DNA of 8,448 nt from Azohydromonas lata NBRC 102462 (GTDB taxonomy: Bacteria > Pseudomonadota > Gammaproteobacteria > Burkholderiales > Burkholderiaceae_C). Position 1 is the first letter of the stretch, and every line of letters begins with the position of its first letter. This document shows positions 1 through 5,960 of the stretch, piece by piece. Below the pieces are notes generated by a model. It saw only the letters and a program-made list of their open reading frames with translations. It made no database searches and was not told the origin of the DNA. Where the stretch lies: positions 1 through 8,448 of the forward strand of contig CAMCTE010000116.1 of NCBI GenBank assembly GCA_945878385.1. The letters run 5' to 3'. The position numbers and the translations under genes are program-made.

Positions 1-395
1 CTGCGCGGGCGCGCCGGCGCTTCGGCCTTGCGCAGCCCTGAGGCCACCGGCTCCCAGGCCGTCGTGCTCCAATCCTGCGTAGACACCACATGGTCGGCAC
101 CCAGGCGCGTGGCCTGTGCGGCCAGGTCCACCCGGTGCGGCGGCACGCGGCACACCACCGGCAGGCGGCGCCCCGGCATCTGCGCCAGGGTCAGGCATTC
201 CTGCAGCATGTCCACATCGTGCTCGGCCCGCACCACCAGCATCTGCACATGCACGAGCGAAGTGATCAGCTGGCTCGGGTCCAACAGGTGGCGGGCGTCC
301 AGGCCCAGTTCGGCCACGCGGGCCTGCTCGGCCGGGTCGGCGGGGCCGGTGGGGTCGATCCAGGCTGCTCGGATGGGTGTGGTGCTTGCGCTCAT
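1..395 (-). CDS. N-terminal part of a probable sigma-54-dependent regulator with a degenerate receiver domain (runs off left edge)
   Basis: The reading frame opens at an ATG (393-395) and stays open to the window edge, giving 131 residues beginning MSASTTPIRAAWIDPTGP. The order of predicted strands and helices resembles a response-regulator receiver: an opening strand ending in Asp (AWID), a third strand MLVVRAEH where the phospho-accepting Asp should be but is not, a fourth strand LPVVCRV, and a late GADHVVS that matches the usual GAD-yl-KP segment without its Lys. A linker rich in Ala, Pro and Arg starts near residue 124, where an AAA+ domain normally follows in NtrC-type regulators. That downstream domain is outside the window, so the family call is an inference, helped by the sigma-54 promoter just upstream. 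No strong ribosome binding site is visible. Alternatives are another output domain or a stand-alone pseudo-receiver. Confidence 0.55.
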   Translation of the reverse strand, partial: MSASTTPIRAAWIDPTGPADPAEQARVAELGLDARHLLDPSQLITSLVHVQMLVVRAEHDVDMLQECLTLAQMPGRRLPVVCRVPPHRVDLAAQATRLGADHVVSTQDWSTTAWEPVASGLRKAEAPARPR

Positions 396-430
396 GGTGC
401 TGTCGGTTTGACCGTTGACACCTAGCGGCA

Positions 431-446
431 AGCAACTGCCGTGCCA
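431..446 (-). promoter_or_regulatory. Sigma-54 (RpoN) -24/-12 promoter
   Basis: Read on the minus strand the bases are TGGCACGGCAGTTGCT, an exact match to the consensus TGGCACG-N4-TTGCW with the invariant GG (444-445) and GC (432-433) correctly spaced. Transcription would begin near 421 and leave a leader of about 26 nt before the ATG at 395. An RpoN promoter requires an enhancer-binding activator, and a palindrome sits upstream at 493-505. The sequence match is direct; its use in vivo is inferred. Confidence 0.75.
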
Positions 447-492
447 CACCGGCAATCGCTCGCCGAAAGCGGCAAGTTCATGATTTCAATAG

Positions 493-505
493 GATTTCTG
501 AAATC
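493..505. promoter_or_regulatory. Palindrome GATTTC-T-GAAATC, candidate operator or enhancer site
   Basis: A perfect 6-bp inverted repeat with a one-base centre, with a further direct half-site GATTTC at 482-487. It lies in the AT-richer part of the divergent intergenic region (396-674). Its centre is about 78 bp upstream of the start point predicted for the sigma-54 promoter and about 175 bp upstream of the diguanylate cyclase start. That distance suits an activator of the minus-strand promoter. The protein that binds it is unknown. Apart from this site, the sigma-54 promoter and a T-run at 521-527, I see no other strong signal in the gap, and no convincing promoter for the plus-strand gene. 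Confidence 0.35.
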
Positions 506-674
506 TGATTCGGATTGCCGTTTTTTTGACGGGCAGCATCATTTGTGCCGATTTCTGTCGTAGTTCACACCGTCCCCGTGTACGTCGCGGCCATGGCCTA
601 CACCCGGGCGCAGGCCCACCGAAAAATCAGGCACGCGGCCTACCCGATGCCGTGCCCCGCATCCCACACGGCCC

Positions 675-1709
675 ATGATCCGCACCCTGCGCCACGCCAC
701 TGAACTGACCGATCACCGCGAGCACGAGCGGCTGGACCAGTCGCTGCTGCAGTCCGTCACCGACCTGGCCGCTGCCGGCACCCAGCGGGCTGCCCGGCGC
801 GCGCAAACACCTGCGGCGGCGCTGCAGGCCCGGCTGTGGCGTCTGAGCGGGCCCGATGTGGACAGCCCGCTGATCCTGTCTGCCCCTGCCGGCGAAGACG
901 CCGGCCCCTCGCCCGCCGCACCCTCCATCAGTCCCCAGGCAGAATGCGGTATTCGGCAAGCCATCCACACGCAGTCGGTGGTCACCGCCATGCAGCCCAG
1001 CGCCAACGGCAGCCTTCGCTGCCTGACCTGGTTGCCCGTGGCGCGCCGCAGCACCGTCATGGGTGTGCTGGAGATCGATTCGCCCGTCCCGCTGTCGCCC
1101 GCGCGGCTGAACATCGTGCAGGGCATGTGCAGCCTGTATGCCAACCACTTGAGCCTACTGCACGACAGCCAGGTCGATACCCTCACGCAGCTGCTCAACC
1201 GCAAAACCTTTGACGACTCCATCCAGCGGCTGCTCAACCACACCCGGCCGCACGGCCCGCAAACCTGGGTGGCCGTCATCGACATCGACCACTTCAAGCG
1301 CATCAACGACGGCTTCGGCCACCTCTTTGGCGACGAGGTGCTGCTGCTGGTGGCCGGCATGCTGCGCCGCGCGTTCCGTCACCAGGACAAAGTATTTCGC
1401 TTCGGCGGCGAAGAATTCGTGGCGCTGCTCCAGGGGCTGGACGAAGTCGGTGCCCTCACCGCACTGCAGCGCTTGCGCCAAACCATTGAAGACCATCCGT
1501 TTCCGCAGGTCGGACGCGTCACGGTCAGCGTGGGCGCCACGGCCATCCAACCCGGTGATGCCGCCTGCGACGCGCTGGGGCGGGCAGACGACGCGCTCTA
1601 CCACGCCAAATCGCATGGCCGCAATCAGGTCTGCATCTTCGAACACCTTCAGGCCAATGGCGCCATCGCCCCCAGCGCCACCCTGCACGGCGATATCGAC
1701 CTGTTCTGA
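675..1709 (+). CDS. Diguanylate cyclase with N-terminal GAF-like domain
   Basis: This 344-residue protein should make cyclic di-GMP from two GTP. The C-terminal GGDEF domain (about 165-325) starts with the usual DTLTQLLNR segment, has the metal/GTP-binding VIDIDHFKRIND (Asp203) and carries the active-site signature GGEEF at 244-248, a common active variant. The product-inhibition site RxxD is present as RHQD (235-238), exactly five residues before GGEEF, so feedback control is expected. The first 165 residues have no membrane segment; residues 113-135 (a strand, then VMGVLEID) look like the end of a GAF sensory domain, with a helical linker (142-166) leading into the cyclase. The ligand cannot be read from the sequence. 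The ATG at 675 lacks a clear Shine-Dalgarno sequence, but no better in-frame start is seen. The M23/bactofilin pair follows on the same strand after a gap of about 135 bp, so separate transcription is possible. Confidence 0.92.
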   Translation: MIRTLRHATELTDHREHERLDQSLLQSVTDLAAAGTQRAARRAQTPAAALQARLWRLSGPDVDSPLILSAPAGEDAGPSPAAPSISPQAECGIRQAIHTQSVVTAMQPSANGSLRCLTWLPVARRSTVMGVLEIDSPVPLSPARLNIVQGMCSLYANHLSLLHDSQVDTLTQLLNRKTFDDSIQRLLNHTRPHGPQTWVAVIDIDHFKRINDGFGHLFGDEVLLLVAGMLRRAFRHQDKVFRFGGEEFVALLQGLDEVGALTALQRLRQTIEDHPFPQVGRVTVSVGATAIQPGDAACDALGRADDALYHAKSHGRNQVCIFEHLQANGAIAPSATLHGDIDLF

Positions 1710-1790
1710 AAGACCGTGGCTGCAGGCCTTTGAGCAATCCGCCCCCCGAAATGGAGGGCCGAGACACGGGAAAACCCGCAGCGCTGCCAC

Positions 1791-1819
1791 CTGACGGCGC
1801 GGGAGGTGGTGACTAAACT
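1791..1819 (+). promoter_or_regulatory. Possible sigma-70-type promoter of the M23 peptidase/bactofilin pair
   Basis: CTGACG (1791-1796) and TAAACT (1814-1819) are 17 bp apart, each matching four of six bases of the -35 and -10 consensus. Transcription would start near 1826, just ahead of the ATG at 1845. If real, it rules out the in-frame GTG codons at 1806 and 1809 as starts. Matches this weak occur by chance. Confidence 0.3.
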
Positions 1820-1844
1820 CACGACCCCGCCCCGCAGTCTCCCC

Positions 1845-2792
1845 ATGCAGCTCATTTGGGTTTCCGGCCCCACCGCCAAGGTGGTCACACTGTCCATCAC
1901 GGCCCGCACCATCGCCGCGGCCGTGGGTGGCCTGTGCGCATTCATGCTGGCCCTGGGCGTCCTGTTCCACTTTGTGGGGCTGCGCATTGCCGTGGAGGTG
2001 TCGCCTGCAGTGGCCCACGCCATCGGCGGCGTGGCCAGCGTGGCCGACCACGAACGCTTGGAAGCCCGCTACCGCCAGGAAGTGCAGGCCCTGCAAACCC
2101 GCTTGGTTGCGGCCGTAGACCGCCTGGGTGAACTGGAGAAGAACAGGACCGAACTCCTGGCCCTGTTGGGCGTGCGCCAAGGCGGCATCCCACGCCAGCC
2201 CATGGCCGCTCCTTTTGGTGGCGCGCTGGGCCAGGGTGGCCCGCTTCGGCTGTTGGAATGGCTGGACCCCCGCACCCCGTCGCTGGAAGCAGAGTTGGAC
2301 CAGACTTCACGGCAACTGGCCCTGATGGACGCCTCGCTCATCGACCTGCAAAGCCGCTGGGCGCAGGAAGGCCAGCGCCTGGCGCGCCTGCCCTCGGCGT
2401 TGCCGCTCAATGGCGACTTCTACATGAGCAGTGGCTTCGGCGTGCGGCCCGACCCCATCACCGGACAACGCAGCCTGCATGAAGGTGTGGATTTCGTTGC
2501 CCGCGTGGGCACGCCCGTGCGTGCGGCCGGTGGCGGCACCGTGCGGCGCTCCGATGTCTGGGGGGACCACGGACAGGTGGTGGAAATCGAACACGACGAA
2601 GGCTTCCTCTCCCGCTATGCCCACCTCAGCCGCCGCCATGTGCGCGCGGGCGATGCGGTGGCACGCGGCCAGGTCATCGGCGAATTGGGCAACAGCGGCC
2701 GCACCACCGGCGCCCACCTTCACTTTGAAGTCGAACACCAGGGCCGCCTGGTCGACCCCAACCGCGCCCTGGCCCCACTGGCCTGGCGCTGA
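1845..2792 (+). CDS. Membrane-anchored M23 (LytM-type) peptidoglycan endopeptidase
   Basis: A 315-residue zinc metallopeptidase of the kind that cuts peptide cross-links in peptidoglycan. It begins MQLIWVSGPTAKVV, then has one hydrophobic segment (about 22-46) that should anchor it in the inner membrane with the rest in the periplasm. A charged, Leu-heptad stretch (about 60-110) is probably coiled coil. The catalytic M23 domain fills the last 120 residues with all zinc and catalytic positions visible: HEGVD (His212, Asp216), YAHLS (His260) and HLHFE (His291, His293), so it is predicted to be active. The reading frame can be extended upstream to GTG codons at 1806 and 1809, but GGGAGG there is too close to them. 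I prefer the ATG because family proteins commonly start this way, although it lacks a clear Shine-Dalgarno. The bactofilin gene follows after 29 bp, so the two are probably co-transcribed. Confidence 0.9.
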   Translation: MQLIWVSGPTAKVVTLSITARTIAAAVGGLCAFMLALGVLFHFVGLRIAVEVSPAVAHAIGGVASVADHERLEARYRQEVQALQTRLVAAVDRLGELEKNRTELLALLGVRQGGIPRQPMAAPFGGALGQGGPLRLLEWLDPRTPSLEAELDQTSRQLALMDASLIDLQSRWAQEGQRLARLPSALPLNGDFYMSSGFGVRPDPITGQRSLHEGVDFVARVGTPVRAAGGGTVRRSDVWGDHGQVVEIEHDEGFLSRYAHLSRRHVRAGDAVARGQVIGELGNSGRTTGAHLHFEVEHQGRLVDPNRALAPLAWR

Positions 2793-2821
2793 AGCGCCCC
2801 ACCCCACTGAAGGAGTCGTTC

Positions 2822-3274
2822 ATGTTCGGCAAGAGCAAATCACGCCCCACCACCTTCAGCGTGGACCAGGAATCATTCGCCACCCTGATCGGGCGTCACA
2901 CCTCCATCCACGGAGAACTGCAGATACAGGAAAGCATCCGCATCGACGGGCACCTGCGCGGCCATGTGCAGGGTGCGGCCGACCAGCCGGTGGCCGTGGT
3001 CGTCAGCGCCACCGGGCATGTGGAAGGCGACATCATTGCGCGCCGTGTGGTGGTGGCCGGCCGCATCTCTGGGCAGATCCACGCACTGGACCGCGTGGAA
3101 CTGCATGCCGGCTGCCTGGTGCAGGGCGATATTCGCTATGGCTCCATTGCCATCGAGCATGGCGCCCGGGTACTGGGCCTGCTGCTGCAAGTGGATGAAT
3201 CGCAACAGGCTGGCCTGGAACACGATGCCCAGGCCGCCATTCAGCGTGCCCAAAGTGGCACGCCCAATGGCTGA
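2822..3274 (+). CDS. Bactofilin (polymer-forming cytoskeletal protein)
   Basis: A 150-residue bactofilin (DUF583 family), which assembles without nucleotide into filaments under the inner membrane and positions cell-wall enzymes. The central part (about 18-120) shows the repeated short beta-helix turns: LIGRHTSIHGELQIQ, IRIDGHLRGHV, VVVSATGHVEGDI, VVVAGRISGQI, VELHAGCLVQGDI and IEHGARVLG. Short polar, disordered tails lie at both ends, as is typical. The start is well supported: AAGGAG (2810-2815) lies six bases before the ATG. Pairing with an M23 endopeptidase gene is a recurring arrangement (CcmA with Csd1 in Helicobacter, BacA with LmdC in Hyphomonas), so a role in local wall remodelling, cell shape or appendage placement is likely. 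The gene ends 37 bp from the stop codon of a converging gene, and I see no convincing hairpin terminator in that gap. Confidence 0.93.
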   Translation: MFGKSKSRPTTFSVDQESFATLIGRHTSIHGELQIQESIRIDGHLRGHVQGAADQPVAVVVSATGHVEGDIIARRVVVAGRISGQIHALDRVELHAGCLVQGDIRYGSIAIEHGARVLGLLLQVDESQQAGLEHDAQAAIQRAQSGTPNG

Positions 3275-3311
3275 TCGCCAGAGCCCCTGAGGCCCTTAGT
3301 CCCTTAACTGC

Positions 3312-4019
3312 TCAGAATTCCTCGGGCGGTTGCGCCGCTGAGGCCAACATGTTCACGGCAGCAGGCTCTGCTGCATCGGCCGTGTGCACCCGCAGGGCGC
3401 CGTGAGATGCCGTCGTGCCCAGTTCACGCATGCAGCAAGCCTCCAGAAAGCCGCGGATGCGGTCCCACTGCGGCGGCTTGGCGTACACCACCACCGAACC
3501 CGGCAGCCCGCCCTTCTCGTCAATTTCCTCGGGCGTCATGGCGCTGACCACCATCACCCACTGCGAAGCGAAGGCCGGTTGATCACGCAGGATGCGCAAC
3601 AGATGGAAGCCATCAAACGGCTCCATGCGCAGGTCGGTGATGATCACATGTGGGCGCCGCCGCTCTATTTGCAGAAGGGCGTCCACCGCATCCACACTGA
3701 AGTGCAACTCCAGCGGCAGGCCCATGCGTGACAGGCGCTGCTCAAAGGTCTGGCGCATGAGCATGTTGTCTTCGGCCACCAACACCTGAAGGCGGCGGCC
3801 TTCGTGCAGGCGGCGCACCGGCATGCGCGCATTCAGGTGCCCTTCCAGGGATTGACGCAGGATGCGCCGGTGCCCACCGGCGGTGCGCACCGCCTGCAGG
3901 GTTCCGCTGTCCACCATCTTCTGCACCGTCGTGCGGGACACGCCCAGCGCCCTGGCGGCTTCACCGATACCCACCAGCGCCGGCACACCGTTGCCGTAAT
4001 CGTCCGCGTTGCTGCTCAT
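3312..4019 (-). CDS. Response regulator with N-terminal excisionase-type HTH and C-terminal receiver
   Basis: A 235-residue protein with inverted domain order. Residues 14-62 are an excisionase/MerR-like winged HTH (GIGEAARALGVSRTTVQKMV, then GTLQAVRTAGGHRR). Residues 77-195 form a receiver with every key residue: Glu83-Asp84 acidic pair (VAEDN), phospho-acceptor Asp129 (ITDLRM), Ser159 (VVSAM) and Lys181 (YAKPP). The last 40 residues are Ala-rich and probably disordered. It should bind DNA in a phosphorylation-dependent way; neither the partner kinase nor the target is in view. It lies 94 bp downstream of the HD-GYP regulator on the same strand, so an operon is possible. However, the gap is AT-rich next to this gene (including TTTAAATTC and GACAAAAAGACAATAAGG) and could hold its own promoter. 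AAGG eight bases before the ATG is a weak ribosome site. Confidence 0.85.
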   Translation of the reverse strand: MSSNADDYGNGVPALVGIGEAARALGVSRTTVQKMVDSGTLQAVRTAGGHRRILRQSLEGHLNARMPVRRLHEGRRLQVLVAEDNMLMRQTFEQRLSRMGLPLELHFSVDAVDALLQIERRRPHVIITDLRMEPFDGFHLLRILRDQPAFASQWVMVVSAMTPEEIDEKGGLPGSVVVYAKPPQWDRIRGFLEACCMRELGTTASHGALRVHTADAAEPAAVNMLASAAQPPEEF

Positions 4020-4113
4020 GGAACTGACCTTATTGTCTTTTTGTCTGTGGCTGTGAATTTAAACCGCATGGGCCGCGACTGTCGCCGCCAGGCCTGCGCG
4101 GGCGCCCGCTTCT

Positions 4114-5214
4114 TCAATGCAGAAGTTTGGAAAGCGGGTCATCGGTGGAGATGCACACCTCCGCCCCATCGAAATGCTGCTTCAGTCGCACCAGCTCAGG
4201 AAAGGCCTTGCCAAACGCGGCCACCACCTCGGGGTCGAACTGTCCGCCTGCATCCGAGACGATCACATCGCGCGCACGCTGCATCAGCCAGTCCTGGCGG
4301 AAGGGTCTGATGGTGGTCAGGGCGTCGAACACGTCGGCCACTGCCACGATGCGCGCTGAAATCGGAATCTGGTCACGGCTCAGGCCCAGCGGATAGCCGC
4401 TGCCGTCCCAGTGCTCGTGGTGCGACAACGCAATTTCGGCGGCCAACTGCAGCACCGGCGAAGGTTCGTGGCGCAACAGTTCATAGCCCACCGTCGTGTG
4501 GCGGCGCATCAGGCGGCGCTCTTCTTCATTGAAGGCGCCCGTCTTGCCCAACACTTCGTCCGGCACCGCCACCTTGCCCAAATCGTGAAGCGGCGCTGCG
4601 GCCAGCAGTTGTTCCTGCTGCTCCAAGGTGAATCCGTAGGCGTTGGCGATGGCCGCGGCATAGTGGGCCATGCGCACCGTGTGGCGCCCGGTCTGTTCAT
4701 CGCGCACCGAAGCCACGCGGGCCAACACCCGGGCCATCACGCTTTCCGCGCGCACGCCCAGCGGCTCGGCCGGCTGGCTGCGCGGCACCTTCAACGGCTC
4801 GAACGCGTGGCGCGCGGCCGGCATTTGCCCCACCACCGCGGGCGACAAGCGGCTCAAATTGCGCACCTTCAGGCCCAGTTCCTGGTCGTTCATGGGCTTG
4901 CGCAGCACCTCCACCGCACCGGCGCGCAGCGCCTCGATGCGCACCCCATCCACATCCGCCGAATTCGACACCAGGGCCACCGGCACACGGGTGTTGAGGC
5001 CTTCATCCTTCAGGCGGCGCAGAAAGTCCAGGCCGTCCATCTGCGGCATCACGTAATCCAAAAGCAACACCGAGGGCAAGTCCGCGCGAATGGCGTCCAG
5101 CGCCACTTGCGGGTCGCTGTAGGCACGGATGTCGGAGAAGCCTGCGCGTTCCAGCGTCTTGCGCATCAGCGCCAGGGCCATGGGATTGTCATCAACGATA
5201 GCAACCGAGTTCAT
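4114..5214 (-). CDS. Receiver plus HD-GYP response regulator, predicted c-di-GMP phosphodiesterase
   Basis: A 366-residue RpfG-like protein. The receiver (1-125) has acidic residues Asp8-Asp9 (IVDDN), phospho-acceptor Asp53 (LLLDYVMPQMDG), Ser83 and Lys106 (RKP). After a linker, the HD-GYP domain (about 155-350) carries the metal-binding His178 (GRHT), the HD pair 210-211 (LHDLGK), His239, the HHE at 265-267 and the intact GYP at 273-275 (HWDGSGYP), followed by ARIVAVADVFDALTTIRPF. All residues expected for hydrolysis of c-di-GMP are present, so it should oppose the nearby diguanylate cyclase. The ATG at 5212-5214 is preceded by AGAGG six bases upstream, which supports the start. The upstream region holds AT-rich repeats and a CRP-like palindrome (5319-5336). 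No sensor kinase gene is in view. Confidence 0.93.
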   Translation of the reverse strand: MNSVAIVDDNPMALALMRKTLERAGFSDIRAYSDPQVALDAIRADLPSVLLLDYVMPQMDGLDFLRRLKDEGLNTRVPVALVSNSADVDGVRIEALRAGAVEVLRKPMNDQELGLKVRNLSRLSPAVVGQMPAARHAFEPLKVPRSQPAEPLGVRAESVMARVLARVASVRDEQTGRHTVRMAHYAAAIANAYGFTLEQQEQLLAAAPLHDLGKVAVPDEVLGKTGAFNEEERRLMRRHTTVGYELLRHEPSPVLQLAAEIALSHHEHWDGSGYPLGLSRDQIPISARIVAVADVFDALTTIRPFRQDWLMQRARDVIVSDAGGQFDPEVVAAFGKAFPELVRLKQHFDGAEVCISTDDPLSKLLH

Positions 5215-5284
5215 TCGGAACCTCTGCGAAATGGTTTATTCAACCGTTGTCGCTAGCATATCGCAATTTCTATCAATTTCCTTA

Positions 5285-5500
5285 TCATTTTGTGTTTTTT
5301 TGTCGATCTGCCGATTGAATGTGAATTTGTTCACATCTTTCTGGCCTGGCCGGTCGGGCCTCCACCGCACGCGGATGCATCTGGCACACCCGGCTCCAGG
5401 CCTGCTCGCGTGTCTGCGCGTGCACGCGCACGCTCAAGGATGCATGCCCCGAAAAGCCGAGAATCACCTGAAACTCAAACGGTTGATAGACGATCGGCAT
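5285..5500 (-). CDS. Small hypothetical protein (71 residues)
   Basis: I do not recognise this protein. The first 50 residues (MPIVYQPFEFQVILGFSGHA, then SLSVRVHAQTREQAWSRVCQ) look like real coding sequence: two short strands, a helix and GC-rich third positions. The last 20 residues (from about 52) are AT-rich, basic and less protein-like. GGAGG lies four bases before the ATG at 5498-5500. It has no membrane segment or signal peptide. The 3' end overlaps the CRP-like palindrome at 5319-5336, and the stop codon lies 70 bp from the HD-GYP start on the same strand, so it could lead that operon. It could also be a chance ORF. Confidence 0.45.
   Translation of the reverse strand: MPIVYQPFEFQVILGFSGHASLSVRVHAQTREQAWSRVCQMHPRAVEARPARPERCEQIHIQSADRQKNTK
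5319..5336. promoter_or_regulatory. CRP/FNR-family type palindrome ATGTGAA-N4-TTCACAT
   Basis: A perfect 7-bp inverted repeat with a 4-bp centre, containing TGTGA-N6-TCACA, the canonical core of sites bound by CRP, Vfr and Clp-type regulators. It lies in AT-rich DNA 105-122 bp upstream of the HD-GYP start codon, a distance suited to activation from upstream. Several CRP-like proteins in proteobacteria (Clp of Xanthomonas, Bcam1349 of Burkholderia) respond to c-di-GMP, which would link the site to the product of the neighbouring genes. The match is direct; the bound protein is inferred. Confidence 0.5.
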
Positions 5501-5538
5501 GACCCCTCCGACACCGCGAAGAACGGCAGAAACCGCGA

Positions 5539-5555
5539 ATATCGCAATACGATAT
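5539..5555. promoter_or_regulatory. Palindrome ATATCG-CAATA-CGATAT upstream of the small ORF
   Basis: A 6-bp inverted repeat with a 5-bp centre, 39-55 bp upstream of the ATG at 5500. Its left half is part of the 10-mer ATATCGCAAT, found again at 5258-5267, 44 bp upstream of the HD-GYP start. The same element at nearly the same distance before two minus-strand genes suggests a shared promoter part or operator. Which of the two it is cannot be told from sequence. Confidence 0.3.
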
Positions 5556-5632
5556 CACTTATGCCGAATAGGGTCTATACGGGTGATTCAGGGGGCACGA
5601 CGCAGTCAAAGCGCTTCCCAGCGCTACCGGTC

Positions 5633-5672
5633 AAAGAAAAAGCCGCTGCAACGGTGACGCTGCAGCGGCTTT
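5633..5672 (-). terminator. Rho-independent terminator of tRNA-Asp
   Basis: A hairpin with stem AAAGCCGCTGCA (5639-5650) and its complement TGCAGCGGCTTT (5661-5672), enclosing a 10-base loop. On the minus strand the stem is followed by TTTTCTTT, as expected for intrinsic termination. It begins 8 bases past the encoded CCA end of the tRNA. Confidence 0.85.
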
Positions 5673-5680
5673 CCATGTTT

Positions 5681-5757
5681 TGGCGGAGCGGACGGGGCTC
5701 GAACCCGCGACCCCCGGCGTGACAGGCCGGTATTCTAACCAACTGAACTACCGCTCC
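5681..5757 (-). tRNA. tRNA-Asp (anticodon GTC)
   Basis: Read on the minus strand, the 77 bases fold as a standard cloverleaf: acceptor GGAGCGG pairing with CCGCTCC, D-arm GTTCAGTTGGTTAGAAT, anticodon stem and loop with CCTGTCACG (anticodon GTC, 5721-5723), variable region, T-arm with GGTTCGAGC, discriminator G and an encoded CCA (5681-5683). The length and sequence closely follow bacterial tRNA-Asp. No second tRNA gene is visible next to it. A terminator lies directly downstream and a promoter candidate about 160 bp upstream. Confidence 0.97.
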
Positions 5758-5917
5758 GCAGCGGTGATGGCGTTCCAGGTTTCCCTGCAAGTGCCATCCA
5801 ACTTGGCGCCCCCTAAGGGAGTCGAGTTGTGCCGTCCGTTTCCCGTTAAAAATCAACCGGTTACGGCATGTGATACACAACTCTGTTCGGCGCGATGTCT
5901 CACAACCGAAGCCTTAG

Positions 5918-5947
5918 ACTGTAGCACAGTTTTATGCCCTCGTGCAA
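5918..5947 (-). promoter_or_regulatory. Probable promoter of the tRNA-Asp transcript
   Basis: On the minus strand TTGCAC (5942-5947) and TACAGT (5918-5923) are 18 bp apart, a good sigma-70-type pair. Transcription would start near 5911, giving a leader of about 150 nt before the tRNA. I see no gene in that leader. The -35 box is only 13 bp from the vapC stop codon, and no terminator lies between vapC and the tRNA. Confidence 0.5.
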
Positions 5948-5960
5948 CAGGTAGGCCAAG

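Noticed and set aside
1806..1847. GTG starts at 1806 or 1809 for the M23 peptidase
   Set aside because: The purine-rich GGGAGG overlaps or is too near these codons, and the protein beginning at the ATG at 1845 looks like the family N-terminus.
1155..2180. A 341-codon open frame on the minus strand over the cyclase and peptidase genes
   Set aside because: It is antisense to two clear genes, rich in His, Gln, Gly and Ala, and matches no protein family.
4098..4109. GCGGGCGCCCGC palindrome after the HD-GYP gene as a terminator
   Set aside because: It is a 12-bp palindrome with no loop and no T-run following on the minus strand.
5681..5757. tRNA-Asp 3' end as the attachment site of an island covering vapBC and the IS
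   Set aside because: The accessory DNA lies on the 5' side of the tRNA, not the 3' side normally used, and I found no repeat of the tRNA 3' end elsewhere in the window.
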